The notes under the pieces are model-generated. The model saw only the letters and a program-made list of their open reading frames with translations, searched no databases and was not told the origin of the DNA. The position numbers and the translations under genes were made by a program. From Falsiroseomonas ponticola (lineage in GTDB: Bacteria > Pseudomonadota > Alphaproteobacteria > Acetobacterales > Acetobacteraceae): a stretch of 64,000 nt of DNA. Positions within the stretch are counted from its first letter, which is position 1. The number at the start of each line of letters is the position of its first letter. The stretch is taken from positions 372,001 through 436,000 of the forward strand of contig NZ_JAERQN010000005.1 in the NCBI RefSeq assembly GCF_016805305.1. The letters run 5' to 3'. Positions 40,788 through 49,707 of this stretch are shown here, piece after piece.

Positions 40788-41902
40788 ACGTGCAGCCCCG
40801 GACCACCAGCTTCGCGGAGTTCCTGAGCCCGACGGAGGAGCTGATCGAGGAAGCCCGCCGCGGCCGCATGTTCATCCTGGTGGATGACGAGGACCGGGAG
40901 AATGAGGGCGACCTGGTCATCCCCGCGCAATTCGCGACGCCGGACGCCATCAACTTCATGGCCAAGCACGCCCGTGGGCTGATCTGCCTGGCGATGGCCC
41001 GGCACCGCGTGGAACAGCTCGGCCTGCCCTTGATGGCGCAGTCCAACGGCACGCGGCACGCCACCGCCTTCACCGTCTCCATCGAGGCGCGGGACGGCGT
41101 CACCACCGGCATCTCGGCGGCGGATCGCGCCAAGACCGTCGCCGTCGCCATCAACCCGGAGCTGGGGCGGGAGCATATCGTGACCCCCGGCCATGTCTTC
41201 CCGCTGGTGGCGCGGGATGGCGGCACGCTGGTGCGCGCGGGTCATACGGAAGCGGCGGTGGATTTCGCCCGCCTCGCCGGCCTCAACCCCAGCGGCGTGA
41301 TCTGCGAGATCATGAACGACGACGGCACCATGGCGCGGATGCCGGACCTCGTCTCCTTCGCCCAGCATCACGGCCTCAAGCTCGGCACCATCGCGGACCT
41401 GATCGGCCATCGCCGCCGGACGGAACGCCTGGTGCGGCGCGTCGAGGAAGGGATGGTGGAGGGCGTGGGCGGCCCCTGGCGCGCCGTCGTCTATACCTCC
41501 ACCCTGCAGGAGGGCGAGCACGTCGCCCTGGTGAAGGGTGATGTCTCCGGCCCGCAGCCGACGCTGGTGCGCATGCACGCGGCCTCCCTGCTGCGGGACA
41601 TGGTGGGCGGGCGGGTGGAGCAGGACCTGCATGCCGCCATGCGCATGATCGCGGAGGCAGGGCGCGGCGTGGTCGTGCTGCTGCGGGACTGGCGGCCGGA
41701 CGGCCTTTCCCAGCAGGTCCGCGCACAGCGGGACCGGCGGCAGAGCGCGCCGGAGATCCGGGACTACGGCATCGGCGCGCAGATCCTGGCCGATCTGGGC
41801 TTGCGCGACATCATCCGCCTGTCGGACAACCCCCGCCCCCTGGTGGGGCTGGAAGGCTACGGGCTGACGGTGCTCGAAACCCGGCCCATCCCCAAGGACT
41901 GA
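40784..41902 (+). CDS. ribB: 3,4-dihydroxy-2-butanone-4-phosphate synthase with degenerate GTP cyclohydrolase II domain
   Basis: The N-terminal half (about 20-215) is a full DHBP synthase. MFILVDDEDRENEGDLVIPA has the metal and acid residues, and the second ligand His is in VRAGHTEAAVDFARLAG. The C-terminal half follows the GTP cyclohydrolase II fold, but the three zinc cysteines expected in the CxxGDxxxSxxCxC region are missing; MHAASLLRDMVGG is found there. This is the RibBX type known in alphaproteobacteria, probably inactive as cyclohydrolase, so a separate RibA is expected elsewhere. Confidence 0.9.
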   Translation: MNVQPRTTSFAEFLSPTEELIEEARRGRMFILVDDEDRENEGDLVIPAQFATPDAINFMAKHARGLICLAMARHRVEQLGLPLMAQSNGTRHATAFTVSIEARDGVTTGISAADRAKTVAVAINPELGREHIVTPGHVFPLVARDGGTLVRAGHTEAAVDFARLAGLNPSGVICEIMNDDGTMARMPDLVSFAQHHGLKLGTIADLIGHRRRTERLVRRVEEGMVEGVGGPWRAVVYTSTLQEGEHVALVKGDVSGPQPTLVRMHAASLLRDMVGGRVEQDLHAAMRMIAEAGRGVVVLLRDWRPDGLSQQVRAQRDRRQSAPEIRDYGIGAQILADLGLRDIIRLSDNPRPLVGLEGYGLTVLETRPIPKD

Positions 41903-41949
41903 CCTGATTCACGCGCCGGCCCCGCTGGCCGGCGCATCGAGGATTGACG

Positions 41950-42432
41950 ATGAGCACGAAGGACGCGCCGACCCGCTCGGCCGCGACGATCCCCGGCCAG
42001 CCGCCCCGGCTGCTGGTCATCCAGGCCCCGTATTACGCGGAGGTCGTCGGCGGCATGCTGGCCGGCGCCCGGCGGAGCGTGGAGCAGGCGGGCGGGGTGC
42101 TGGAGGTGGTGGACGTCGCCGGCGCCTTCGAACTGCCGGCCGCACTCCGCATGGCGATCGCCGCCAACCGCGGCTGGGATGGCTACATCCTGCTGGGCTG
42201 CGTGGTGAAGGGCGAGACGGATCATTACGACTTCATCTGCGACGCCGTCTGCCACGGCGTCATGGCGATCTCGGCCGAGACCGGCGCCGCGCTCGGCTTC
42301 GGCCTGCTGACGGTCGCCACCCTTGACCAGGCCATCGCCCGGTCGCGCGACGACGGCATGAACAAGGGCGTGGAGGCCGCGCATGCGGCGCTGACGCAGG
42401 TGGCGCTGGCGCGCCGCTGGGGGCGCGCATGA
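41950..42432 (+). CDS. ribH: 6,7-dimethyl-8-ribityllumazine synthase
   Basis: The 160-residue RibH condenses the butanone phosphate with the pyrimidine to form lumazine, acting before RibE. It has the usual AGAFELPAAL, GCVVKGETDHYDFIC with the active-site His, and an alphaproteobacterial C-terminus NKGVEAAHAALT. Most alphas build capsids or pentamers from such subunits. Start 41950 is chosen because GAGGATTG precedes it; a TTG at 41944 is possible. Its stop overlaps the nusB start by 4 bases. Confidence 0.95.
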   Translation: MSTKDAPTRSAATIPGQPPRLLVIQAPYYAEVVGGMLAGARRSVEQAGGVLEVVDVAGAFELPAALRMAIAANRGWDGYILLGCVVKGETDHYDFICDAVCHGVMAISAETGAALGFGLLTVATLDQAIARSRDDGMNKGVEAAHAALTQVALARRWGRA

Positions 42433-42932
42433 GCGGCGCGCGCGAATCCGGCCGGCTACAGAAGGGCCGCCCCCGCACGGGCGCGCGGCTTGCCGCCGTG
42501 CAGGCGCTGTTCCAGTCGGAGCAGGCCGGCGAGAATCCGGAGACGGTGATCCAGCAATTCGTCCGCCACCGCCTCGGCCCCAATGACGCCGATGAGGGGC
42601 TGGGGGAGGGCAGGGTGCCCGACGCGGATGCCAAGCTCTTCGCCCGCATCGTGCGGGACACGGCGTCCCGCATCGAATCGCTGGACGAGACGATCGGCAA
42701 GGCGCTGGCCAAGGACTGGCCGCTGGAGAAGCTGGACCCCGTGCTGCGCGCGCTGCTGCGGGCGGCGGCGGCGGAACTCTCCACGCCGCATGAGCCGCCG
42801 GCGCGCGTCGTGATCAACGAATACCTCGACATCGCGCATGGCTTCTTCGTGGGCGATGAGCCGCGCTTCGCGAATGGCGTGCTGGACGCGCTGGCGCGCA
42901 CGCTGCGGGCCGATGAATTCGCGCGGCCTTGA
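42429..42932 (+). CDS. nusB: Transcription antitermination factor NusB
   Basis: The 167-residue all-helical protein matches NusB, which with NusE/S10 binds boxA RNA to promote antitermination in rRNA operons. Characteristic stretches are RTGARLAAVQALFQSE at the start and LDPVLRALLRAAAAEL with the following RVVINEYLDIAHGFF near the C-terminus. The basic N-terminal extension of about 15 residues is usual for alphaproteobacteria. It overlaps ribH and precedes thiL, an order found in many alphas. Confidence 0.93.
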   Translation: MSGARESGRLQKGRPRTGARLAAVQALFQSEQAGENPETVIQQFVRHRLGPNDADEGLGEGRVPDADAKLFARIVRDTASRIESLDETIGKALAKDWPLEKLDPVLRALLRAAAAELSTPHEPPARVVINEYLDIAHGFFVGDEPRFANGVLDALARTLRADEFARP

Positions 42933-43016
42933 TGGCCCGCAGGGGAAGCGCCGCGCCCCCTGCAACCCCCTCGCCAAGCGCCGGAAGGCCCTTGGAACCC
43001 TTGCATTGACGATGGT

Positions 43017-43070
43017 CCAGGGGGCTCTGCCCCCTGGCGGATGGGGTGTGGGGAAGGCAGGGCCTTCCCC
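43017..43070. repeat. Two GC palindromes before thiL
   Basis: Arms CCAGGGGG and CCCCCTGG at 43017-43024 and 43030-43037 enclose CTCTG, and arms at 43050-43058 and 43062-43070 enclose AGG. Both fall in the 150-base nusB-thiL gap. The first type (ccaggggg-loop-ccccctgg) is typical of dispersed intergenic palindromes in Acetobacteraceae-like genomes and resembles the element after yajC. They could reduce read-through; no T-run is present. Confidence 0.6.
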
Positions 43071-43082
43071 ACGGTGTCGCGG

Positions 43083-44042
43083 ATGACCCTCCCCCCCGAA
43101 TTCTCCCTCATCGCCCGCCACTTCCTGCCCCTGGCCGGGGAGGGCGCGCTCAACCTTGGCGATGACGCCGCGCTGCTGACGCCACCCCCCGGCCGCACCC
43201 TGGTGCTGGCCGCCGATGCCATGGTCGCCGGCGTGCATTTCCTGCCCGAGGACCCGCCGGAGACCATCGGCCGCAAGCTGCTGCGGGTGAACCTCTCCGA
43301 CCTCGCCGCCATGGGCGCCACGCCGCTCGGCTACCTCATGACCTGCGGCTTCGCCCGCGGGACGCCCGACGATTGGATCGCCGCCTTCGCCCGCGGCCTG
43401 GCGGCGGACCAGGCGGAATTCGGCCTTTCCGTGCTGGGCGGCGACACCGTCGCCACGCCCGGGCCCGCGACCTTCTCGCTCACCATCCTCGGCCATGTCG
43501 CGCCCGGCCAGGCGCTGCGGCGCGCGGGAGCGAGGGCCGGCGATGATGTCTGGATCTCCGGCACCATCGGGGATGGCGCGCTCGGCCTGCTGGCGCTGAC
43601 GGGGCGGCTGCCGGCCGACGATCACCTGGCGGACCGCTACCGGCTGCCCAGGCCCCGCCTCGCCCTCGGCCAGCGCCTGGCGGGGCTGGTGCATGCGGCG
43701 ATGGATGTCTCGGACGGGCTGGTGCAGGACCTCGGCCACCTCGCCCGCGCGGCGGGGCTCGGCGCCGCGCTCGATTCCACGGCCATCCCGCTCTCGCCCC
43801 CCGCCGCCGCGGCGCTGGCCGCCGACCCGGCGCTGCTGCCCCGGATCCTGGCCGGCGGCGATGACTACGAACTGCTCTTCGCCGCCCCCCCGGCCAACGC
43901 CGCCCTCATCCGCGATGCCGGCATGGAGGCAGGGGTGGCGGTGACGCGGATCGGGTGCTTCATGGCGGGCGAAGGCGTCCGCGTGACGGATGCCAGGGGC
44001 GGCGAGGTGCCGCTGCCCCGGGGGGGATGGAGCCACTTCTGA
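43083..44042 (+). CDS. thiL: Thiamine-monophosphate kinase
   Basis: The 319-residue ThiL phosphorylates thiamine monophosphate to the cofactor thiamine diphosphate. Motifs are GDDAALLTPPPGRTLVLAAD in the N-terminal ATP-grasp-like half (PurM fold), VNLSDLAAMGATPLGYLM, GGDTVATPGPATFSLT, and AMDVSDGLVQDLGHLA near the middle. ATG 43083 begins the protein. The longer frame from 43041 enters the palindromes. The next gene, an MFS transporter, overlaps by one base. Confidence 0.93.
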   Translation: MTLPPEFSLIARHFLPLAGEGALNLGDDAALLTPPPGRTLVLAADAMVAGVHFLPEDPPETIGRKLLRVNLSDLAAMGATPLGYLMTCGFARGTPDDWIAAFARGLAADQAEFGLSVLGGDTVATPGPATFSLTILGHVAPGQALRRAGARAGDDVWISGTIGDGALGLLALTGRLPADDHLADRYRLPRPRLALGQRLAGLVHAAMDVSDGLVQDLGHLARAAGLGAALDSTAIPLSPPAAAALAADPALLPRILAGGDDYELLFAAPPANAALIRDAGMEAGVAVTRIGCFMAGEGVRVTDARGGEVPLPRGGWSHF

Positions 44043-45253
44043 TGTCCATGACGACCGCTGCCACGGCCCCTGGCGATCCGCGCGAGGATGCCCGGATGAA
44101 GCGCGATGTCTGGCTGCTGTTCTTCTGCCAGGCGCTGATGAATGCCTCGGTCGTGGGGCAGGTGGCGATGTCCGCGCTGGTCGGCTTCAGCCTGGCTTCC
44201 GACAAGTCGCTGGCCACCCTGCCCATGGGCATCCAGATGGTCGCCACCATGGCGGCCTCCATCCCGGCCGGCATCGTCTTCGCCCGCCTCGGCCGGCGGG
44301 CGGGCTTCATGCTGGGCGCCGTCGCCTCGCTGGCGGGCTGCCTGACCTTCGCCGCCGGGATCTGGCAGCACAGCTTCTGGCTCTATGTCGCGGGCGGCAT
44401 CCCGGCCGGCATCGGCTTCGGCATCGCCCAGCACTACCGCTTCGCGGCCAGCGAGGTCGCGAGCCCCGCCTATCGCCCGCGCGCCATCGCCCTCGTCATG
44501 GCGGGCGGCGTGCTCTCCGCCATCTTCGGGCCGGAGCTGGTGAAGCACAGCAAGGACATGGCGCCGCCCTTCCTCTTCCTCGGCACCTACCTGATCCTGG
44601 CGCTGCTGCCGGTGGCCTGCATGGTGCTGCTCTCCCTGGTCCGCCTGCCGCCGGCGCAGCCCCGCCAGGTCAGCCCGACCCCGGTCGGCGAGATCATCCG
44701 CCGCCCCGCCTTCATCGCCGCCGCCCTGACCGCGGCCGTCGCCTACGGCACCATGAACCTGGTCATGACCTCCACGCCGCTGGAGATGATGGCCTGCGGC
44801 TTCGCGGTGACCGCCAGCGCCACCGTCATCCAGCTGCACGCGGTCTCCATGTTCGCGCCGGGCTTCGTGACGGGGCGGCTGATCGCGCGCTGGGGGGCGC
44901 GGCCGATCGTGGCGGTGGGGGCGGTGCTGAACGCGCTCTGCGTCGCCGTGGCGCTCTCCGGCCAGCAATTCTGGCACTTCACCGGCGCGCTGGTGCTGCT
45001 CGGCATCGGCTGGAACTTCATGTTCGTGGGCGCCACCACGCTGCTCGGCGAATCGCACAGCCCGGCGGAGCGGGTGCGCGCCCAGACGGCCAACGACTTC
45101 ATCGTCTTCGGCACCGTCGCCTGCACGGCGATGGGATCCGGCGCCGTGCATGCCGGCGCGGGCTGGAACGTGCTGAACCTGCTGCTGCTGCCCGCGCTGG
45201 CGGTGGCGCTGGCGGTCACGCTGTGGCCGCGACGGGCGATGAAGCCGGCCTGA
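44042..45253 (+). CDS. MFS transporter
   Basis: The 403-residue protein has about twelve hydrophobic segments beginning near residue 23 (WLLFFCQALMNASVVGQVAM). The loop between helices 2 and 3 shows the GIVFARLGRRAGFMLGA form of the major facilitator signature, and the repeat is echoed as GRLIARWGARPIVAVGAV in the second half. It is an inner-membrane secondary transporter or drug exporter of unknown substrate. It overlaps the thiL stop by one base; a thiamine-related substrate is possible but not supported by any motif. Confidence 0.9.
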   Translation: MSMTTAATAPGDPREDARMKRDVWLLFFCQALMNASVVGQVAMSALVGFSLASDKSLATLPMGIQMVATMAASIPAGIVFARLGRRAGFMLGAVASLAGCLTFAAGIWQHSFWLYVAGGIPAGIGFGIAQHYRFAASEVASPAYRPRAIALVMAGGVLSAIFGPELVKHSKDMAPPFLFLGTYLILALLPVACMVLLSLVRLPPAQPRQVSPTPVGEIIRRPAFIAAALTAAVAYGTMNLVMTSTPLEMMACGFAVTASATVIQLHAVSMFAPGFVTGRLIARWGARPIVAVGAVLNALCVAVALSGQQFWHFTGALVLLGIGWNFMFVGATTLLGESHSPAERVRAQTANDFIVFGTVACTAMGSGAVHAGAGWNVLNLLLLPALAVALAVTLWPRRAMKPA

Positions 45254-45334
45254 GGCCGGCGCCCGCACAGGTTCCAGCGCCGGCCGCGACGCTGAAGCCG
45301 GTCCAGGCCCTTGTCGTCACGCAGGGGCCGGGTC

Positions 45335-45354
45335 GCCGGGCGATTCCGCCCGGC
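45335..45354. terminator. Hairpin between convergent MFS and bamE genes
   Basis: Arms GCCGGGCG and CGCCCGGC enclose ATTC in the 112-base gap between the convergent stops. A second pairing GGCCGGCG/CGCCGGCC frames 45253-45284. No T-run is seen on either strand, so these are possible bidirectional terminators only. Confidence 0.45.
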
Positions 45355-45365
45355 CTGACGATGCT

Positions 45366-45926
45366 CTAGCGAGAGGTGGGGGAGGGCGCGCCGACCGTAT
45401 TGGCGGCGCCGGCGCCCAGGCCCGGGCCGAGGCGGCCGAGATTGCCGAAGAGCTGCTGCAGCAGCGTCCGGTCATTGCCAGGGGAGGGCGTGACCCGGCT
45501 GACCACGCGCACGTCCCGCGCATCGTCCTGGCCCAGGCGCTTCACTTCCCGCACCGTGCCGCGGCCGTCGAACAGCACCGCGATCACGCGCTGGTCCTCC
45601 AGCGACAGGGTCTGGCCCGGCCGCTGCCGGGTGACGCCGCTGATGTAGTACCAGGCGCTGTCGTCGAAGGTCCCGGTGACGGAAGGCGAGCCGAGCAGCG
45701 CCTCCACATCGGCGCGGGAGGACACGCCGACCGTGACCTGGGCCAGCGTCTCCTCATCCACCTGGTGGCCGCGGATGGTGCGCGGGCTTTCGAACAGCCC
45801 ACCGCCCGGCACGCTGGGCAGCCAGGAGCATCCGCCCGTGGCCAGCAGGGCAATGACGCCCAGGGTGGCGCCGAACCCGCGCGCGGGGCGACGCGAAACG
45901 TTGACCGGGTGGCGGTGGCGCTCCAT
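45366..45926 (-). CDS. bamE: Outer membrane protein assembly factor BamE
   Basis: The 186-residue protein is a lipoprotein. A hydrophobic stretch (GATLGVIALLATGGC) ends in a lipobox with Cys33 or close to it. The SmpA/OmlA domain follows: GHQVDEETLAQVTVGVSSRADVEALLGSPS and SAWYYISGVT are the family's recognisable parts. BamE helps the Bam complex insert beta-barrel proteins into the outer membrane. A Pro/Gly-rich tail of about 35 residues is extra. ATG 45926 is inferred. The gene is divergent from the cytochrome bc1 chaperone gene, an arrangement typical of alphaproteobacteria. Confidence 0.9.
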   Translation of the reverse strand: MERHRHPVNVSRRPARGFGATLGVIALLATGGCSWLPSVPGGGLFESPRTIRGHQVDEETLAQVTVGVSSRADVEALLGSPSVTGTFDDSAWYYISGVTRQRPGQTLSLEDQRVIAVLFDGRGTVREVKRLGQDDARDVRVVSRVTPSPGNDRTLLQQLFGNLGRLGPGLGAGAANTVGAPSPTSR

Positions 45927-46043
45927 GTGGGCGGTATTCCACCCCCGCGCGGCGCGGTCAACGGCCCTGGCCCCTCGGGCCCGGGCGGCCAGGCGGGGTT
46001 GGCCGCGCCGCCCATGGGGGCGGCATCGCGATCGGAGCATCCC

Positions 46044-46598
46044 ATGGGCCTCCTCGGCCTTTTCTCCCGGCGCCCGCACGAACGGGCCGGCTTCGCGCTG
46101 TATGGCGCGGCGGTCGGCGCGGCGCGCCAGGCCGTCTATTTCGCCCGCCTCGGCGTGCCGGACACGCTGGACGGGCGGTTCGACCTCGTCTCCTTCCACG
46201 TCGCGCTGCTGATCAACCGGCTGCGCCATGACGGGGATGCGGAGGGGCCGAAGCTCGCCCAGGCCGTCTTCGACGCCATGTTCGCCGACATGGACGTGAA
46301 CCTGCGGGAGATGGGGGTGGGTGACCTCGTCGTCGGCAAGCGCGTGAAGAAGATGTGGGAAGCCTTCCACGGCCGCGCCGCCGCCTACGAATCCGCCTTC
46401 GAATCGGGCGACTGGCCGGCGCTGGCGGAGGCCCTGTCCCGCAATGTCTGGCGGGGGGAGGCGCCGGAGGGCGCGGCGGCCGAACTCGCCGCCCAGGCGG
46501 GCCGCATCCGCGCGGCGCTGGCGGCCCAGCCGCTGGACGCGCTGCGGAAGGGGGAGGTCCGCTTCCCCCCCGCGCCGCCGGAAGCCGTGGCGGCATGA
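46044..46598 (+). CDS. Ubiquinol-cytochrome c chaperone (CBP3/UQCC1-like)
   Basis: The 184-residue protein has the ubiquinol-cytochrome c chaperone domain. FALYGAAVGAARQAVYFARLG begins it (given in two parts in related entries), followed by FDLVSFHVALLINRL, MFADMDVNLREMGVGDLVV, VKKMWEAFHGR, and a helical end. Its mitochondrial relatives help cytochrome b of complex III assemble. A like role at the bacterial bc1 complex is inferred. A CGGAG site precedes ATG 46044. It overlaps the following DUF177 gene by 4 bases. Confidence 0.88.
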   Translation: MGLLGLFSRRPHERAGFALYGAAVGAARQAVYFARLGVPDTLDGRFDLVSFHVALLINRLRHDGDAEGPKLAQAVFDAMFADMDVNLREMGVGDLVVGKRVKKMWEAFHGRAAAYESAFESGDWPALAEALSRNVWRGEAPEGAAAELAAQAGRIRAALAAQPLDALRKGEVRFPPAPPEAVAA

Positions 46599-47143
46599 GC
46601 GCCACCCCCGAATTCTCCCGCCCCTACCGCCTGGGGAACGAGCCCAAGGCGCTGGAGCTGGCGGCGACGCCGGCGGAATGCGCGGCGCTCGCGCGGCGCT
46701 TCTCCATCCTCGGAATCGCGGGCTTCACGGCAAGCCTGTCGCTGAAGGCGGAGACGGGCGGCACGGTGCGCGCCCGTGGCCGCCTGCACGCCGCGGTGAC
46801 GCAGGAATGCATCGTCACGCTCGATCCGGTGGATCAGGTGGTCGATGCGGCGATCGACCTCCGCATCCTGCCCGATGGCGTCCCGCCCACGGATGACGAC
46901 CCCGACAGCCCCGATGAGATCGAGAGCGCCGGCGGCTTCATCGACCTGGGCGAGGCGGCGGCCGAACAGCTCGCCCTGGCGCTCGACCCCTATCCCAGGC
47001 GCCCGGATGCCGCGCTTCCGCCGGAACTGGACGCTTCGGGGCTGGACGCGGAGGCGCCGGCGGCGCAAAGAGCGGCGGAGCCGTCACCGGGGGAGTCCCG
47101 CCCCAACCCCTTTGCCGCCCTGGCAAGGTTGAAGCGGGATTGA
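46595..47143 (+). CDS. DUF177 / YceD-family protein
   Basis: The 182-residue YceD-family protein shows the family core (LARRFSILGIAGFTASLSLK, then ARGRLHAAVTQECIVTLDPV with a Cys, and GGFIDLGEAAAEQLALALDP with PYPRRPDA after it). DUF177 proteins are tied to 23S rRNA metabolism in bacteria and chloroplasts and usually sit upstream of rpmF. That arrangement is seen here, with rpmF 91 bases downstream. A C-terminal Ala/Glu/Pro region is variable. Confidence 0.9.
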   Translation: MSATPEFSRPYRLGNEPKALELAATPAECAALARRFSILGIAGFTASLSLKAETGGTVRARGRLHAAVTQECIVTLDPVDQVVDAAIDLRILPDGVPPTDDDPDSPDEIESAGGFIDLGEAAAEQLALALDPYPRRPDAALPPELDASGLDAEAPAAQRAAEPSPGESRPNPFAALARLKRD

Positions 47144-47234
47144 TGCCCCCGGTGCGCTTGCGCCCTCTCGGTGCCGGTGGTAATGCCGCCGGCCCCACCT
47201 ACTTTCCGATTGTTGACGAGAAAGGCTCGGCACC

Positions 47235-47435
47235 ATGGCCGTTCCGAAGAAGAAGGTTTCGCCCTCCCGCCGCGGCATGCGCCGCAGCCATGAGGCGCTG
47301 ACGGCGGTTGCGAGCCTGGAATGCTCCAATTGCGGTGAGCTGAAGCGTCCGCACCATGTCTGCTCCCATTGCGGCCACTATGATGGCCGTGAGGTGATGG
47401 CGGCGGACAAGGCCAAGGGTGTCATCCGCGTCTGA
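47235..47435 (+). CDS. rpmF: 50S ribosomal protein L32
   Basis: The 66-residue L32 begins [19 protein letters not shown], the universal start of the family, and has two CxxC pairs (CSNCGELK and CSHCGHYDG) for zinc. This is the zinc-binding form. A GAGAAAGG ribosome site precedes the ATG. The order yceD-rpmF-plsX-fabH links ribosome and lipid synthesis and is conserved in many bacteria. Confidence 0.96.
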   Translation: MAVPKKKVSPSRRGMRRSHEALTAVASLECSNCGELKRPHHVCSHCGHYDGREVMAADKAKGVIRV

Positions 47436-47480
47436 TCGCGTTTCCGGGCTGATGCCGATGCGGCGAAGGGTCGGATCCTG

Positions 47481-48548
47481 ATGGCGAGGGCGGTTGCGGC
47501 CCGCGGCAATGGCGAGTTCGCCCTGGCCATCGATGCGATGGGCGGGGACCACGCGCCCGATTCCGTGCTCGACGGGCTGGAACTGGCGGCGGAGCGTCAC
47601 CCGCAGGCCCGCTTCCTGCTCGTGGGCGATGAGGCCCGGCTCGGCGCGCTGCTCGCGCGCCGGCCCCGCGCCGCCAAGGCGTGCAGCCTGCGCCACGCCC
47701 CGGAATCGATTCCCGGCGACATGAAGCCGACCGCGGCGCTGCGCGTCCGCGGCTCCTCCATGCGCGGGGCGATCGACGCCGTCGCGAATGGGGAAGCCTC
47801 GGGCGTCGTCTCCGCCGGCAATACCGGCGCGCTCATGGCGCTCGCCAAGATCGTGGTGAAGACGCTGCCGGAGATCGACCGGCCGGCGCTGGCGGCCATC
47901 GGCCCCTCCGCGCGCGGCGACGTCGTCATGCTCGACCTCGGCGCCAATGTGCAGTGCGATGCCCGCAACCTGGTGGAGTTCGCCGTCATGGGCGATGCCT
48001 TCGCCCGCGCGGTGCTCGGTCTGACGGAGCCGACGCTCGGCCTGCTGAATGTGGGGTCGGAGGAGCTGAAGGGCGACGAGCGGGTCCGCCAGGCGGCGGA
48101 GATCCTGCGCGACAGCCATATCGGCCCGAATTTCCGCGGCTTCGTCGAAGGCCATGACATCGCCGCCGGCACGGTGGACGTGATCGTCACCGATGGCTTC
48201 ACCGGCAACGTCGCGCTGAAGACCGGGGAGGGCGCGCTGAAGCTGATGCGCGACCTGCTGCGCCAGGTCTTCACCAGCTCCATCCCCGCCCGCGTCGGCT
48301 ACCTGCTCGCGCGCCCGGCGCTGGACCGGCTGCGCGAATGGATGGACCCGCGGCGCTACAACGGCGCGGTGCTCATCGGCCTGAACGGCGTCGTGGTGAA
48401 AAGCCATGGCGGCACCGATGGCGTCGGCTTCGCCCATGCCGTGGACGTCGCCATGGACATGGTGACGCACCGCTTCAACGAACGGATCCAGGAGGGGCTG
48501 GCGCGCCTCTCGGAGACCACGCCGCGCGTCGCGGCCACCCCGCGCTGA
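47481..48548 (+). CDS. plsX: Phosphate acyltransferase PlsX
   Basis: The 355-residue PlsX converts acyl-ACP to acyl-phosphate for PlsY, starting phospholipid synthesis at the membrane surface. The family start is ALAIDAMGGDHAPDSVLDGL. Further motifs are RGSSMRGAIDAVANGEASG, SAGNTGALMALAKIV and, near the end, GGTDGVGFAHAV. Start 47481 (ATG) gives a normal length. It lies 45 bases after rpmF and 46 bases before fabH, so the set is probably one transcript. Confidence 0.95.
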   Translation: MARAVAARGNGEFALAIDAMGGDHAPDSVLDGLELAAERHPQARFLLVGDEARLGALLARRPRAAKACSLRHAPESIPGDMKPTAALRVRGSSMRGAIDAVANGEASGVVSAGNTGALMALAKIVVKTLPEIDRPALAAIGPSARGDVVMLDLGANVQCDARNLVEFAVMGDAFARAVLGLTEPTLGLLNVGSEELKGDERVRQAAEILRDSHIGPNFRGFVEGHDIAAGTVDVIVTDGFTGNVALKTGEGALKLMRDLLRQVFTSSIPARVGYLLARPALDRLREWMDPRRYNGAVLIGLNGVVVKSHGGTDGVGFAHAVDVAMDMVTHRFNERIQEGLARLSETTPRVAATPR

Positions 48549-48594
48549 TCCGCGGGCGACCCGAACCAAACCCGGCCCTGGGGGGGAACGCGCG

Positions 48595-49560
48595 ATGCGC
48601 GCCGTGATCGTCGGCACCGGCGGCTACCTGCCGGAACGGGCCGTGACCAATGAGGAACTGGCGGCGGAAAAGGGGCTCGACACCTCCGACGCCTGGATCC
48701 GCGAACGCACCGGCATCGCCCAGCGCCACTTCGCCGCGCCCGGGGAGACCGCCTCCTCCATGGGCGCCGCCGCCTGCCGCGCGGCCCTCGCCCAGGGCGG
48801 CGCCGATGTGGCGGAGGTGGATGCCATCATCGTCGCCACCGCGACGCCCGACAGCGCCTTCCCCTCCACCGCCGCGCGCATCCAGGGCGCGCTCGGCGTC
48901 ACCCGCGGCCTCGCCTTCGATGTCGCCGCGGCCTGCGCGGGCTTCATCTACGCGCTCGGCATCGCCGATGCGCTGATCCGCACCGGCCAGGCCCGTGGCG
49001 TGCTCGTGGTCGGCACGGAAGTCTATTCCCGCATCCTGGACTGGTCGGACCGCGGCACCTGCGTGCTGTTCGGCGATGGCGCCGGCGCCCTGTTCCTGCG
49101 CGCCGGCGACCCCGCGCCGGGCGATGGCCTGCTCTCCACCCACATGCATGCCGATGGCCGGCACGGGGACATCCTGCACGTCGATGGCGGCGCGGGCTCC
49201 ACCGGCGGCACGGGCGTGGTCCGCATGGCGGGGCGGGAGGTCTTCAAGCACGCCGTCACCAAGCTCGCCTCCGCGGTGGATGAGGCGCTGGCGGCGAACG
49301 GGCTGGACCACTCCGCCGTCGCCTGGCTGGTGCCGCACCAGGCCAATGTCCGGATCATCGAGGCGATGGGCAAGAAGCTCGGCCTGCCGCTCGATCGCGT
49401 GGTCATCACCGTGGACCGCCACGCCAATACCTCCGCCGCCTCCATCCCGCTGGCGCTGGCGGAGGCGACGCGGGACGGGCGCATCAAGCAGGGCGACCTG
49501 GTGCTGATGGAAGCCATCGGCGGCGGCCTGACCTGGGGCGCCGCGCTGGCGCGCTTCTAG
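48595..49560 (+). CDS. fabH: Beta-ketoacyl-ACP synthase III
   Basis: FabH begins fatty acid synthesis by joining acetyl-CoA with malonyl-ACP. The 321-residue sequence carries the triad: Cys114 in AAACAGF, His248 in VPHQAN, and Asn278 in DRHANTSAAS. The ERTGIAQRHFAAPGE and GGGLTWGAAL stretches are also typical. It follows plsX and precedes ihfA, a standard alphaproteobacterial order. Confidence 0.96.
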   Translation: MRAVIVGTGGYLPERAVTNEELAAEKGLDTSDAWIRERTGIAQRHFAAPGETASSMGAAACRAALAQGGADVAEVDAIIVATATPDSAFPSTAARIQGALGVTRGLAFDVAAACAGFIYALGIADALIRTGQARGVLVVGTEVYSRILDWSDRGTCVLFGDGAGALFLRAGDPAPGDGLLSTHMHADGRHGDILHVDGGAGSTGGTGVVRMAGREVFKHAVTKLASAVDEALAANGLDHSAVAWLVPHQANVRIIEAMGKKLGLPLDRVVITVDRHANTSAASIPLALAEATRDGRIKQGDLVLMEAIGGGLTWGAALARF

Positions 49561-49643
49561 CGATTGATAAACCCTTTCAGGGGCTTGTGCCACCCGCCTG
49601 CGATGGCGCGCGAAGCGGCCCCGGCCGCCCGCGAACCCGATGG

Positions 49644-49672
49644 TTGACGCCCCCGGCGGATACCGGTTTTCT
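49644..49672 (+). promoter_or_regulatory. Probable sigma-70 promoter of ihfA
   Basis: TTGACG at 49644-49649, a 17-base spacer and TTTTCT at 49667-49672 lie 35 bases before the ihfA ATG. The -35 box matches the consensus in 5 of 6 positions. It indicates that ihfA and merR can be transcribed separately from fabH. Confidence 0.55.
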
Positions 49673-49707
49673 TGCGGGATGAATGGCTTGCAGGGGCCTG
49701 TTGCGGC

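Noticed and set aside
45254-45369. Extension of the MFS transporter reading into the bamE gap in another frame
   Set aside because: It needs a frame change after a proper stop and gives a Pro/Ala-rich tail without similarity.
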